DNA of 64,000 bases from CAVQJU01 sp963729215 (GCA_963729215.1 CAVSND010000009.1:248001-312000); one strand, 5' to 3'. Positions 25,854 through 34,193 are shown, counted from the first letter of the stretch. Program-made: numbers and translations. The notes: generated by a model not told the origin, from the sequence alone.

Positions 25854-25869
25854 AGAACGATTATGACAC

Positions 25870-25877
25870 TATAGAAT
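25870..25877 (+). promoter_or_regulatory. TATAGAAT box 6-8 nt before the PfpI start
   Basis: TATAGAAT ends 6 nt before the ATG at 25884, with no Shine-Dalgarno sequence between, so a leaderless transcript is likely. The 30-bp divergent interval leaves room for both promoters only if they overlap the neighbouring coding starts. Confidence 0.45.
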
Positions 25878-25883
25878 CCACCC

Positions 25884-26432
25884 ATGTCTGACGCCGGAAC
25901 GCTCTCGGGCAAGCGAGTCGCCATCCTCGTTGAACAGGAATTCGAAGACAGCGAGCTTTCGGGGCCGCGCGACGCGCTCATCGCGGCCGGCGCCACCGTC
26001 GTGATGGTCGGGCCGATCTCGGGCGCCGAGTATCGCGGCAAACGCGGCGAGGCGGTGGTCACATCCGAGCTGGCCGCGGGCGCGGCGCACATGAAGGACT
26101 TCGACGCCCTCGTCATCCCCGGCGGCCACGCGCCCGACAAAATGCGCATGCGCCATGCGATGGTGGACCTCACGCGCGACGCGATGGACGCCAACAAGCC
26201 CGTGGCCGCCATCTGCCACGGCCCGCAGCTGCTCATCTCGGCCAACGCGCTGCGCGGCCGGACGCTGACGTGCTGGCCATCGATTGCCATCGACGTGAAG
26301 AACGCCGGCGGCCTCTACGTCGACAAACCGGTGGTCGAGGACGGGAACCTGATCACCTCTCGAAAACCCGACGATGTGCGCGCGTTCAGCGAAGCAATTG
26401 TTCGCGCCGTAGCCGGGCGTAAACCGCAGTGA
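25884..26432 (+). CDS. PfpI/DJ-1 superfamily glutamine-amidotransferase-like protein, 182 aa
   Basis: Full-length class I glutamine-amidotransferase-like fold: VAILVEQEFEDSEL at the N-terminus supplies the conserved Glu, DALVIPGGHAPDKMR follows, and the nucleophile elbow is AICHGPQ with Cys111 followed by His112. These match PfpI/YhbO-type proteins associated with stress, protease or deglycase activity. Cytoplasmic. A TATA box close to the ATG suggests leaderless expression. Its last 47 nt overlap the 3' end of the convergent YihY gene. Confidence 0.9.
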   Translation: MSDAGTLSGKRVAILVEQEFEDSELSGPRDALIAAGATVVMVGPISGAEYRGKRGEAVVTSELAAGAAHMKDFDALVIPGGHAPDKMRMRHAMVDLTRDAMDANKPVAAICHGPQLLISANALRGRTLTCWPSIAIDVKNAGGLYVDKPVVEDGNLITSRKPDDVRAFSEAIVRAVAGRKPQ

Positions 26433-27250
26433 ACTGCACGCCGTACAGCAGGATGGCGGCCTGCACGTAAACCCAGACGAGAAACACCACGACGACCGCA
26501 ATCGATCCGTTGACCAGCCGGAACCTCGACATGTCCCCCGCGTACCACGAGAAGGCTTCGAGCGCGCCTTTCCACAGCAGCCCGGTGACGACGGCGCCGA
26601 TCCATACGTCGCGAAACCTCACACTCGTATTCGGGACGAAGTAGTACAAGAAGCCCACAACGAGGATAAACAGCAGCGTCGTCGCATTGCGCACGGTGAA
26701 ACTGCCCAGGAAATGGAGGCCGGGAAAGTGGACGAGCACTCCCGAAAACCAGCGTCGCGCCGACGATGTGCGACGCGCTGACGAGCAGCATGGCCGTCAG
26801 GAGCATGAGCCCGGTCACGACGAGCATGAGCAGCGACATCGCCTTGTGCTTCCAGAACGTGCGCGGCGGTGCATGCTCGAAGCCCCAGGCGTAGTTCACG
26901 GCGCTTGAAACGGCGCCGAAAAATCCGAGCGCGCCCCAGATCAGCCCGAGGGTTCCGGTGAGACCGAGTGACAGCTCGCTCGCGCGAAACGCGTCGAGCT
27001 GCCGGACGATGAAATCGAACTGGCTTGGGAAATAGCGCAGGACGAACGTCAGCACCGTGTTGCGGCTTTCCTCGTCTGTGGTCGCCCGGCCGACGAAGAC
27101 AAGGGCCAGCAGCAGGCACGGGAAGAGCGACAACAGCGCGTAGTACGCGATGGACGCCGCGTAGGTGAGGTTGTCGCCCTGGAAGAAGCCCAGCAGGCCG
27201 GTCCACGCCGATGTGGCCGTCAGCCACGCGACGTTACGGAGTCGCTTCAC
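26386..27250 (-). CDS. YihY/BrkB-family integral membrane protein (one frame break)
   Basis: Starts MKRLRNVAWLTATSAWTGLL. Signature features include DNLTYAASIAYYALLSLFPC and, after the break, PNTSVRFRDVWIGAVVTG and VWVYVQAAILLYGVQFTAVY. Six membrane segments are expected. The frame slips near 26745, between SASHIVGATLVF and VHFPGLHFLGSF. Restored length is about 288 aa, normal for YihY. Once annotated as ribonuclease BN, the family has no proven enzymatic role. The tail overlaps the PfpI gene. Confidence 0.85.
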
Positions 27251-27266
27251 CGCGCTATTATCGCTC

Positions 27267-27272
27267 TATAAT
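27267..27272 (+). promoter_or_regulatory. TATAAT box 6 nt before a start codon, likely serving the liu operon
   Basis: Perfect TATAAT, 6 nt before the ATG at 27279. The next five genes follow with gaps of 6 to ~60 nt or overlaps, so this may drive the micro-protein and the liu genes. The -35 region (TTCACC at 27246) is poorly matched and spaced. Confidence 0.45.
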
Positions 27273-27278
27273 TCACGC

Positions 27279-27455
27279 ATGTCGGAGCCCGCGCGCACTC
27301 CTCCCGTCAAACCCATCACGCCGCTCAAAACCAGCACGACCGCCAGCAACGACGACAAGATGCCATGCGACCGGTGCGGCGCCGAGATGTACCGCATGCA
27401 CGCCGTCTGGCGCTGCCCCGCCTGTGGCTTCAAGACCGATTGCTGCGGATGGTAA
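27279..27455 (+). CDS. Zinc-ribbon mini-protein, 58 aa
   Basis: Residues 1-28 are Pro/Thr-rich (MSEPARTPPVKPITPLKTST). The second half is a compact zinc ribbon: CDRCGAEMYRMH then CPACGFKTDCCGW, knuckles 15 residues apart, with an extra CC near the end. It lies 6 nt before the carboxyltransferase gene and is probably co-expressed with the liu operon. It differs in spacing from the zinc ribbons near the tRNA-Leu gene. Function unknown. Confidence 0.7.
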   Translation: MSEPARTPPVKPITPLKTSTTASNDDKMPCDRCGAEMYRMHAVWRCPACGFKTDCCGW

Positions 27456-27461
27456 CGGCCA

Positions 27462-29069
27462 TTGGTCGTCCTTGAAACGCGGATCAGCTCCTCGGACGAG
27501 GTGTTCGCCGCCAATCGCGAGCGCATGCAGCAGCTCGTGGCCGAGCTCCGCGAGCGCACGAAGACGGCGCGCCTGGGAGGCGGCCCCAGGTACCTGGCAC
27601 GTCATCGAGAACAGGGAAAGCTTCCGGTCCGCGAGCGCATCGACCGGCTGATCGACCCTGGTTCTCCGTTCCTCGAGCTGTCGGCGCTGGCCGCAGGGGG
27701 CATGTACGAGAACGAGGCGCCGGGGGCCGGCCTCGTCACCGGCATCGGCCGCGTCTCGGGCCGCGAAGTCGTCGTCGTCGCCAACGACGCGACCGTGAAG
27801 GGCGGGACCTACTTCCCTATCACCGTCAAGAAGCACATCCGTGCGCAGCAGGTTGCCCTCGAGAACCGGCTGCCCTGCATCTATCTCGTGGATTCGGGTG
27901 GCGCGTTTCTGCCGCTCCAGGCCGAGGTATTTCCGGACCGCGAACACTTCGGACGCATCTTCTTCAATCAGGCCAGGATGTCGGCCGAACGGATCCCGCA
28001 GATTGCCGTCGTCATGGGATCCTGCACGGCCGGAGGCGCCTACGTGCCGGCGATGTCCGACGAGACCATCATCGTCAACGGCACCGGGACGATCTTCCTG
28101 GCCGGTCCGCCGCTCGTCAAGGCCGCGACCGGAGAGGAGGTCACGGCCGAAGACCTCGGCGGCGCCGACGTCCACACGCGCGTCTCCGGCGTCGCGGACT
28201 ACTTCGCCGACGACGATGCGCATGCGCTCGTGACCTGCCGGACGATCGTCTCGACCCTGAACACCACGAAGCAGCTTCCCGCCGACATGACCACGCCGGA
28301 GGAGCCGAAGTACGACCCGGCCGAACTCTACGGGATCGTCAACGCCGACAGCCGCAAGCCGTACGACGTCCACGAGGTCATCGCCCGCCTGGTGGATGGC
28401 TCGCGGTTCGATGAGTTCAAGGCCCGGTACGGCCCCACGCTCGTGACCGGGTTCGCCCGGCTGCACGGGTTCCTCGTCGGCATCATCGCCAGCAACGGCG
28501 TGCTGTTCTCGGAGTCGGCGCTCAAAGCGACGCACTTCATCGAGATGTGCAACCTGCGCGGCATTCCTCTCGTATTCCTGCAGAACATCACGGGCTTCAT
28601 TGTCGGCCGGCAGTACGAACGCGCGGGAATCGCGAAAGACGGCGCGAAGATGGTGCACGCCGTCGCGAACAGCGTCGTGCCGAAGTTCACGGTGGTCATC
28701 GGAGGCTCGTTCGGCGCCGGCAACTACGGCATGTGCGGCCGCGCGTACGATCCGCGTTTCCTGTGGATGTGGCCGAACGCGCGGATTTCGGTGATGGGCG
28801 GCGAGCAGGCGGCCGGAGTCCTCACGACCGTCAAACGCGAGCAACTCGCACGGGACGGGGCCGTCCTCTCCGCTGACGACGAACGCGCGATCCGCGCGCC
28901 GATCCTGGAAAAGTACGACCACGAAGGGTCGCCCTACTACTCGACCGCGCGTCTCTGGGACGACGGGATCCTCGATCCGGTGGACACACGCCAGGCGCTG
29001 GCACTCGGGCTGTCCGCCGCGTTCAACGCGCCGATCGCGGAACCGAAGTTCGGGATCTTCAGGATGTAG
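27462..29069 (+). CDS. liuB: Methylcrotonyl-CoA carboxylase, carboxyltransferase (beta) subunit, 535 aa
   Basis: Catalyses transfer of CO2 from carboxybiotin to 3-methylcrotonyl-CoA in leucine catabolism. The acyl-CoA carboxyltransferase fold is evident: YLARHREQGKLPVRERIDRL, CIYLVDSGGAFLPLQAEVFP (a MccB-type pocket segment), GSCTAGGAYVPAMSDETIIV and GRAYDPRFLWMWPNARISVM. Length is typical of MccB (about 535). A TTG start is used; no better start or Shine-Dalgarno sequence is visible. First enzyme gene of the liu cluster. Propionyl-CoA carboxylase beta is the alternative, but the neighbouring liuC and liuE homologues favour MCC. Confidence 0.92.
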   Translation: MVVLETRISSSDEVFAANRERMQQLVAELRERTKTARLGGGPRYLARHREQGKLPVRERIDRLIDPGSPFLELSALAAGGMYENEAPGAGLVTGIGRVSGREVVVVANDATVKGGTYFPITVKKHIRAQQVALENRLPCIYLVDSGGAFLPLQAEVFPDREHFGRIFFNQARMSAERIPQIAVVMGSCTAGGAYVPAMSDETIIVNGTGTIFLAGPPLVKAATGEEVTAEDLGGADVHTRVSGVADYFADDDAHALVTCRTIVSTLNTTKQLPADMTTPEEPKYDPAELYGIVNADSRKPYDVHEVIARLVDGSRFDEFKARYGPTLVTGFARLHGFLVGIIASNGVLFSESALKATHFIEMCNLRGIPLVFLQNITGFIVGRQYERAGIAKDGAKMVHAVANSVVPKFTVVIGGSFGAGNYGMCGRAYDPRFLWMWPNARISVMGGEQAAGVLTTVKREQLARDGAVLSADDERAIRAPILEKYDHEGSPYYSTARLWDDGILDPVDTRQALALGLSAAFNAPIAEPKFGIFRM

Positions 29070-29078
29070 GCTATGAGA

Positions 29079-29120
29079 CACGAAGTCACGAGTCGGCTTC
29101 GTGCCCTTCGTGACTTCGTG
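29079..29120. repeat. Perfect 13-bp inverted repeat in the liuB-liuC spacer
   Basis: CACGAAGTCACGA (29079-29091) and TCGTGACTTCGTG (29108-29120) flank a 16-nt loop, 10 nt after the liuB stop and before the liuC start. The hairpin could stabilise or attenuate the operon mRNA. No T-run follows, so it is not an intrinsic terminator. Confidence 0.8.
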
Positions 29121-29132
29121 AAGATGAGACTG

Positions 29133-29918
29133 ATGACTGACAAGTACCTCGAGACTCGTTGTGAGGCGGCGGTCGAATATCTGACGCTCAATCGGCCCGA
29201 CGTCCGCAACGCCTTCAATGCGGAGATGATCGCCGGGATCACGACCTGGGCGAAGAGTGTCGCGGCACGCGCGGCCGGCCTGCGGGCCGTCGTGATCGCC
29301 GGGGCCGGCAAGACGTTTTGCGCAGGCGGCGACGCCGCGTGGATGGCACGGACGATCACCTACACCGGAGCCGAGAACCTGCAGGATGCCCAGGCGCTCT
29401 CGGGTATGTTCCGTGCGATCGACGAGCTGCCGCTGCCCGTGATCGGCCGCATTCAGGGCGCGGCCATGGGCGGCGGCGCCGGGCTCGCCGCGGTCTGCGA
29501 CATCGTCGTCGCCGCGCAGGACGCCACGTTCGCGTTCAGCGAGGTGAAGCTCGGACTCATCCCTGCCGTGGTCTCGTCCTTCGTCCTGCACAAGATCGGC
29601 CGCTCCGCTGCCCGGGAATTGTTCCTGACCGGCGCGCGCTTCCCCGCGTCGCGCGCGTACGAAATCGGGCTGGTCCACGCGGTCGTGCCGGCCGCCAATC
29701 TCGACGACGCCGTCGCACGATATCTCGCGGAACTGGCGACGGGCGGCCCGGAGGCGATCGCCGCCGCCAAGCGTCTGATCGGCGAGGTCGCCGATCTCGG
29801 CCCCCACGACGCAGCCGCGCTGACGGCGAACGCGATCGCCACGCGACGGACATCAGCTGAGGGCCAGGAGGGGCTGAAGGCGTTCCTTGAAAAGCGGGCG
29901 CCCCGCTGGTCCAGATGA
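29133..29918 (+). CDS. liuC: Enoyl-CoA hydratase/isomerase family protein, probable methylglutaconyl-CoA hydratase, 261 aa
   Basis: Crotonase fold: LTLNRPDVRNAFNAEMIAGI, the oxyanion-hole segments GAGKTFCAGGDAAWM and GAAMGGGAGLAAVCDIV, then FSEVKLGLIPAVVSSFVLHK with a Glu in the catalytic region. In the liu pathway it hydrates 3-methylglutaconyl-CoA to HMG-CoA. I start at 29133 (MTDKYLET); the in-frame extension to 29073 is the 13-bp inverted repeat translated and is unlikely to be coding. The TGA overlaps the ATG of the biotin carboxylase gene (ATGA). Confidence 0.88.
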   Translation: MTDKYLETRCEAAVEYLTLNRPDVRNAFNAEMIAGITTWAKSVAARAAGLRAVVIAGAGKTFCAGGDAAWMARTITYTGAENLQDAQALSGMFRAIDELPLPVIGRIQGAAMGGGAGLAAVCDIVVAAQDATFAFSEVKLGLIPAVVSSFVLHKIGRSAARELFLTGARFPASRAYEIGLVHAVVPAANLDDAVARYLAELATGGPEAIAAAKRLIGEVADLGPHDAAALTANAIATRRTSAEGQEGLKAFLEKRAPRWSR

Positions 29919-31405
29919 TCAAACGGGTGCTCATCGCGAACCGCGGCGAGATTGCGCTGCGCATCGTGCGCGCGTGCCGCGAGCTTGGAATCGAAAGCGT
30001 CGCTGTCTTCTCGGATGCCGACGCCCGGGCCCCGCATGTGGCTGCCGCCGACCAATCCGTCCACATCGGGCCCGCGCCTGCGCTCGAGAGCTACCTGTCG
30101 GTGGACCGCCTGGTCGCCGCCGCGCGCGCCAGCGGCGCCGACGCGGTCCACCCGGGGTACGGTTTCCTGTCGCAGAATCCTTCGTTTGCCGCGGCGTGCG
30201 AGAAGGCCGGCCTTGTTTTCGTGGGCCCGCCATCGGCCGTTCTGACGCAGATGGGTTCGAAGATTTCGGCGCGCCGCCTGATGGAGACGGCGGGAGTGCC
30301 CATCGTCCCCGGTGAGACTCCGAGGGACCAATCGGATGAAGGAATTCGCCAGTCCATCGAACGCGTCGGCCTTCCGGTGCTGGTCAAAGCGTCGGCCGGC
30401 GGCGGAGGGAAAGGCATGCGCCGCGTCGATGCGGACGCGGACGTGCTGGCGGCCATTCAGGCGGCGCGCCGGGAAGCCACGGCCGCGTTCGGCGACGGCG
30501 CGCTGTATGTGGAACGCGCAATCCCGAGGCCGCGGCATATCGAGGTGCAGGTGTTCGCCGACAACCACGGCAACGTCGCACACCTGTTCGATCGCGAGTG
30601 CTCGGTTCAGCGCCGCCACCAGAAGGTCATCGAAGAGAGCCCCTCGCCTGTCGCGAACGCGCGCCTGCGCTCGCGGATGACCGAGGCGGCCGTCCGCGCG
30701 ACCCGTGCTTGCGGGTACCGCAACGCCGGGACGATCGAATTCCTCGTGGATGTATCGGCCGGGCGGGGCGCGGAACGCTTCTACTACCTCGAGATGAACA
30801 CGCGGCTGCAGGTGGAGCATCCGGTGACGGAGCAGGTGACCGGATTGGATCTCGTGAAGACGCAGCTGCTCGTCGCCTCCAACGAACCACTGCCCTGGAC
30901 GTCCGGCAGCGTGACGCAGCGGGGACACGTGATCGAAGCGCGCGTGTACGCGGAGGATCCGGCGCGCGGGTTCCTGCCCCAGGCCGGACGCATTCTGCTC
31001 TACCGCGAACCGCGCATGCCGGGAATCCGCGTGGACTCGGGGGTCGAAGAAGGCAGCGATGTGCCGTTGCACTACGATCCGCTGCTGGCCAAGGTGATCG
31101 CGACCAGCGCGACGCGCGAGGACGCGATCCAGCGGCTGATGTGCGCGCTGCGCGAGTTCCCCATCCTCGGCGTTCACACGAACATCGAGTTCCTGCTGCG
31201 CATTCTCGATCACCCCCGTTTTCGCGCCGGCGACGTCGATACCGGGTTCCTGGACGCGGAGGGCGCGGCGCTCGCCGCGTCAAGCCCCGTGGAAATTCCC
31301 AACGCGGTTCAGGCCGCGATTGCCGCGCACGAATCCGAGTCGGGGCCGGAGACGCCGCCGTCGCGACCTGATCCCTGGCAGAGCCTCAACGAATGGCGCG
31401 CGTGA
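29915..31405 (+). CDS. liuD: Methylcrotonyl-CoA carboxylase, biotin carboxylase subunit (no fused carrier), 496 aa
   Basis: ATP-grasp biotin carboxylase: KRVLIANRGEIALRIVRACR, ADAVHPGYGFLSQNP, the glycine-rich ATP loop KASAGGGGKGMR, RHIEVQVFADNHGNVAHLFD and EMNTRLQVEHPVTEQVTGLD. It carboxylates biotin using ATP and bicarbonate. Most MccA proteins are about 660 aa with a C-terminal biotinyl domain; this one stops at 496, and the carrier is supplied by the next gene, which overlaps by 13 nt. It is coupled to liuC by ATGA. Confidence 0.92.
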   Translation: MIKRVLIANRGEIALRIVRACRELGIESVAVFSDADARAPHVAAADQSVHIGPAPALESYLSVDRLVAAARASGADAVHPGYGFLSQNPSFAAACEKAGLVFVGPPSAVLTQMGSKISARRLMETAGVPIVPGETPRDQSDEGIRQSIERVGLPVLVKASAGGGGKGMRRVDADADVLAAIQAARREATAAFGDGALYVERAIPRPRHIEVQVFADNHGNVAHLFDRECSVQRRHQKVIEESPSPVANARLRSRMTEAAVRATRACGYRNAGTIEFLVDVSAGRGAERFYYLEMNTRLQVEHPVTEQVTGLDLVKTQLLVASNEPLPWTSGSVTQRGHVIEARVYAEDPARGFLPQAGRILLYREPRMPGIRVDSGVEEGSDVPLHYDPLLAKVIATSATREDAIQRLMCALREFPILGVHTNIEFLLRILDHPRFRAGDVDTGFLDAEGAALAASSPVEIPNAVQAAIAAHESESGPETPPSRPDPWQSLNEWRA

Positions 31406-31804
31406 CCCGCATCGGTCCCGGCGTCTACCGCGTCAACCGGAGTGACGAGGACGACGGTGGGGGTAACGGCGGCCGCGACATCGTGTATGTGGCCGGCTCA
31501 CCAGGCCAGACGTGGGCCTTCTGGAATGGCCGCGTATTCAGGCCGGGTGTGCGGGAGGACCAGCCGGGGCGACCCAGGGTACCAGGCGCAGTCCAGTCGC
31601 TGACTTCCCCGATGCCGGCGACAGTTGTCAAAGTGCTCGCGGTGCCCGGACAAACGGTCAAGTCCGGGGATACGCTGGTGATCGTCGAGGCCATGAAAAT
31701 GGAACTGCCCGTTCGCGCGCACGTCCGACGCCACGGTGAAGGCCGTGCGTTGCCGCGAGCATGATGTCGTGCAGGCGGATCAGACGCTCGTCGAACTGGA
31801 ATGA
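31393..31804 (+). CDS. Biotin carboxyl carrier protein of methylcrotonyl-CoA carboxylase (one frame break)
   Basis: About 136 aa once restored. An N-terminal ~65 residues (RIGPGVYRVNRSDEDDGGG, then AGSPGQTWAFWNGRVF) resemble the middle domain that precedes the biotinyl domain in fused MccA. The biotinyl domain holds VEAMKMELPVRA, with the lysine of AMKM being the biotinylation site. The frame slips near 31724; the correct end reads ATVKAVRCREHDVVQADQTL then VELE. The start overlaps liuD by 13 nt and the TGA overlaps the HMG-CoA lyase ATG (ATGA). Confidence 0.85.
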
Positions 31805-32715
31805 ACGTGAAGATCCCCAAGCGCATCGCGGTTGTCGAAGTCGGGCCGCGCGACGGCCTTCAGAACGAGCGAGTCCGTCTGACGACAGCCGACAAGATCG
31901 AGCTCGTCGATCGGCTCAGCGCGACGGGGCTGGCGACGATCGAGGTGTCCGCGTTCGTGAGCCCGAAATGGGTGCCGCAAATGAGCGACGCCGACCAGGT
32001 GTTCGCCGGCATCACGCGGCGTCCCGGGACCCGCTACACCGCGCTGGTGCCGAACCTCGCCGGACTCGAGCGGGCCCGTCGCGCCGGCGTCGGCGAAATC
32101 AGCATCTTCGCCGCATCGAGCGAAACCTTCAGCCGGAAGAATATCAATCAGGGTATCGACGAATCGCTGGCCACGTACAAGGCCGTCTGCGATGCGGCAC
32201 TCGCCGCCAACCTGCGCGTGCGTGGCTACCTGTCCACGGCCTTCGGCTGTCCATATGAAGGCGACGTCGCGCCGGACAAGGTCGCTGCGCTGACGTCGCG
32301 CCTGCTGGAACTGGGCGTCTTCGAGGTGGCCGTCAGCGACACCATCGGCATCGCTCACCCGGGTCAGGTGAGCCGCGTGCTCGACGCGATACTGGCCCGG
32401 GTTCCCGCGAGCCGGATTGCGCTGCACTTCCACGACACGCGCGGCACCGCGCTCGCGAATGTGCTGACCGCGCTTCCGTATGACGTCGCGACGTTCGACG
32501 CATCGGTCGGGGGGCTCGGGGGTTGCCCGTACGCGCCGGGCGCGGCCGGCAACCTGGCTACGGAAGATCTGATCTATATGTTGGACGGGCTGGGCGTGGA
32601 CACCGGCGTATCCCTGCCGGCGCTGTCTGAGGCATCAGCGTTTATTGCGAGCCGCCTCGACCATCCGCTGCCGTCGAGGTACGCGCAGGCCGTAGCGGCG
32701 AAGCTGAAAGACTGA
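31801..32715 (+). CDS. liuE: Hydroxymethylglutaryl-CoA lyase, 304 aa
   Basis: Cleaves HMG-CoA to acetoacetate and acetyl-CoA, the last step of leucine breakdown. TIM-barrel DRE-metallolyase signatures are present: VVEVGPRDGLQNERV at the N-terminus, ALHFHDTRGTALAN (metal-binding His-x-His), and the catalytic cysteine loop GGLGGCPYAPGAAGNLATED. Length is normal (about 300). It is the last gene of the coupled liuB-C-D-carrier-E series. No isovaleryl-CoA dehydrogenase (liuA) is in the window. Confidence 0.95.
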   Translation: MNVKIPKRIAVVEVGPRDGLQNERVRLTTADKIELVDRLSATGLATIEVSAFVSPKWVPQMSDADQVFAGITRRPGTRYTALVPNLAGLERARRAGVGEISIFAASSETFSRKNINQGIDESLATYKAVCDAALAANLRVRGYLSTAFGCPYEGDVAPDKVAALTSRLLELGVFEVAVSDTIGIAHPGQVSRVLDAILARVPASRIALHFHDTRGTALANVLTALPYDVATFDASVGGLGGCPYAPGAAGNLATEDLIYMLDGLGVDTGVSLPALSEASAFIASRLDHPLPSRYAQAVAAKLKD

Positions 32716-32727
32716 AGCCCGGAGCGG

Positions 32728-33075
32728 CTACGAGTTCGCGGGAATTTCGGCGGGCTCGGCCGTCAGCAGCTTCACGACCTCTTCGAACGGCATCATGTTG
32801 ATGGCGTCGTAGTCGGCCGGGCAGCCAAATTCGCGCTGCTGTGGAGCTGTGGGGTTGCCAAGCGTGACGCACAAACCGCAGCCGATGCAGAGGTCCGCGC
32901 GTACCGCGCACACCATGCGGCCGTCACGGTCCGGCTCCTCGACGATGCAATTGGCCACCGGGCAGGCGGCCTGGCAGATCGAACAGGCAAACGCGCCAAA
33001 GCAGCGATCGGGGTCGATCACCGCAATGGTCTTCGGGGCCTTCTTACGGGCCCCGCCCATCATCTTGGTCCACAT
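32728..33075 (-). CDS. Ferredoxin-type iron-sulfur protein, 115 aa
   Basis: Starts MWTKMMGGARKKAPKTIAVI. Cysteine clusters: CFGAFACSICQAACP near residue 25, and CIGCGLC near residue 64, with single Cys at VANC, MVC and FGC. The pattern suggests two [4Fe-4S] sites, although the second lacks the usual fourth Cys-Pro and may borrow a distant Cys. Soluble and cytoplasmic. A TATAAT lies 9 nt before the ATG. It converges on liuE; an electron-transfer role with acyl-CoA metabolism is possible but unproven. Confidence 0.82.
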   Translation of the reverse strand: MWTKMMGGARKKAPKTIAVIDPDRCFGAFACSICQAACPVANCIVEEPDRDGRMVCAVRADLCIGCGLCVTLGNPTAPQQREFGCPADYDAINMMPFEEVVKLLTAEPAEIPANS

Positions 33076-33084
33076 GTCAGTGGA

Positions 33085-33090
33085 ATTATA
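33085..33090 (-). promoter_or_regulatory. TATAAT box 9 nt before the ferredoxin start
   Basis: Perfect TATAAT on the minus strand, ending 9 nt before the ATG at 33075, so the leader would be only a few nucleotides. It lies in the short gap after the pilin-like gene. Confidence 0.5.
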
Positions 33091-33095
33091 CGCGA

Positions 33096-33629
33096 CTACT
33101 TGAGCGTGAAGCCAGACGGGGGATCGCCAAACTCCGGCATGGTCGCCCAGAGAGAGGACTGATCTTCCCAGATCGCGTTGCCGGCATTGACCGCGAAGTA
33201 TCGGGTGTTGGTGCCGACGTCGAGCGGGTCCGCCGATGCCTTGAATGCCTGTCCCGTGGCACCAGGTCCGAGGGCATTGCACGTGTCGGGCGCACCGCCG
33301 AACGGCGTCGAGGCCATTTGAATCGTGTAGGCGCTCTTGACGACGGTGTCGGCGCTTCCGAGATCGACTCCGACGAAACCCTCGGTGGCGCCGGTCGGGG
33401 GCTTGGCAAGCGTCGTGAGGCTGGGGGCGTAGAAGCCGTTGCCGCAGGTAATCGCGAATGTCACCTGCGAGCTTCCGAGGACACGCATCGACGCGATCGC
33501 CGAAGCCGACTGCGCGGCACCCCGGGCGGTCATCAAGCGCGGAAGCGCGATGCCCGACAGGAGGCCGATGATCCCGCAGACGAACAGCAGGTCGATCACG
33601 GCGAAACCTTTAGCTTGTCGAATCTTCAC
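33096..33629 (-). CDS. Type IV pilin-like / pseudopilin protein, 177 aa
   Basis: GGAGG lies 9 nt before a GTG at 33629, which gives MKIRQAKGFAVIDLLF: a short basic leader ending in Gly, then Phe, the prepilin-peptidase site. The mature position 5, normally Glu in FTLIELL, is Asp here (FAVIDLL). A single N-terminal helix continues (CGIIGLLSGIALPRLM). The C-domain carries Cys residues (FAITCGNGFY, APDTCNALG) that could form the pilin disulfide loop. No pilus assembly genes are in the window. The in-frame GTG three codons earlier is adjacent to the GGAGG and unlikely. Confidence 0.8.
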   Translation of the reverse strand: MKIRQAKGFAVIDLLFVCGIIGLLSGIALPRLMTARGAAQSASAIASMRVLGSSQVTFAITCGNGFYAPSLTTLAKPPTGATEGFVGVDLGSADTVVKSAYTIQMASTPFGGAPDTCNALGPGATGQAFKASADPLDVGTNTRYFAVNAGNAIWEDQSSLWATMPEFGDPPSGFTLK

Positions 33630-33794
33630 CGCCAACACCCTCCGGCACCGGATGCTGCAGGACCTGTACCGTATGTGCCGGCCGCCACAAATGCCTAATT
33701 CATAAAGACTTAGGAAATGGCTTGGTCGAACACATGACGCTTTGTGTCACGCGCGCCAGCAGAGTTTGACAAATATTGCCAATTTTTAGGGTGT

Positions 33795-34193
33795 CTACCC
33801 GCGGTGTTTGACCTGCCACTCCTCGGTCTGCTTGATGGCATCGACCACCGCCTGGCGCGCCTGCTCCTCGGTTTCGCCTTTGAGGCGATGCGGCAGGTAG
33901 ACCGAAAAGACCCAGACGCCAAGGCCTTCAAAGTCCGGATGCTCCTGAATCCACAACCCCTGAGGGCGCTTCAGGCCGTCCGGCGACTTGTAGTAGTCGT
34001 TCAACCACTTCATCGTCCGCTGGACCTCTTCACCCTGACTGGTGAGCGAATCCACGACCTGCGACCTGGCGCTATAGCCCGCGCGCTCTTCCGCGCTCGC
34101 CAGGTCGGCTCGAAGCTGGCCGAGTTGGGTGTATTGATGAAGGCAGAACGCGGCGAGCAGCGCCGAGACGACCGCGAGAATGCGAGTAACCAT
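33795..34193 (-). CDS. Membrane-anchored protein with coiled coil, 132 aa
   Basis: Begins MVTRILAVVSALLAAFCLHQ, an N-terminal anchor or signal peptide, followed by a heptad-like stretch (LGQLRADLASAEERAG ... QVVDSLTSQGEEVQ) and a C-terminal domain with WVFSVYLPHRLKGETEEQAR. No known family is recognised. A frame extending to 34250 lacks support. About 165 bp without a gene separate it from the pilin-like gene; I see only AT-rich sequence there (TTTGACAAATATTGCC near 33767). Confidence 0.6.
   Translation of the reverse strand: MVTRILAVVSALLAAFCLHQYTQLGQLRADLASAEERAGYSARSQVVDSLTSQGEEVQRTMKWLNDYYKSPDGLKRPQGLWIQEHPDFEGLGVWVFSVYLPHRLKGETEEQARQAVVDAIKQTEEWQVKHRG

Noticed and set aside
27273..29807. 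844-codon open frame on the minus strand over liuB and liuC
   Set aside because: High GC makes long antisense frames common; composition is Arg/Asp/His-rich with no motifs, and the plus strand encodes recognisable enzymes.
29453..31213. 586-codon minus-strand frame opposite the biotin carboxylase
   Set aside because: Shadow of liuD; no domain, start signal or conserved motif.
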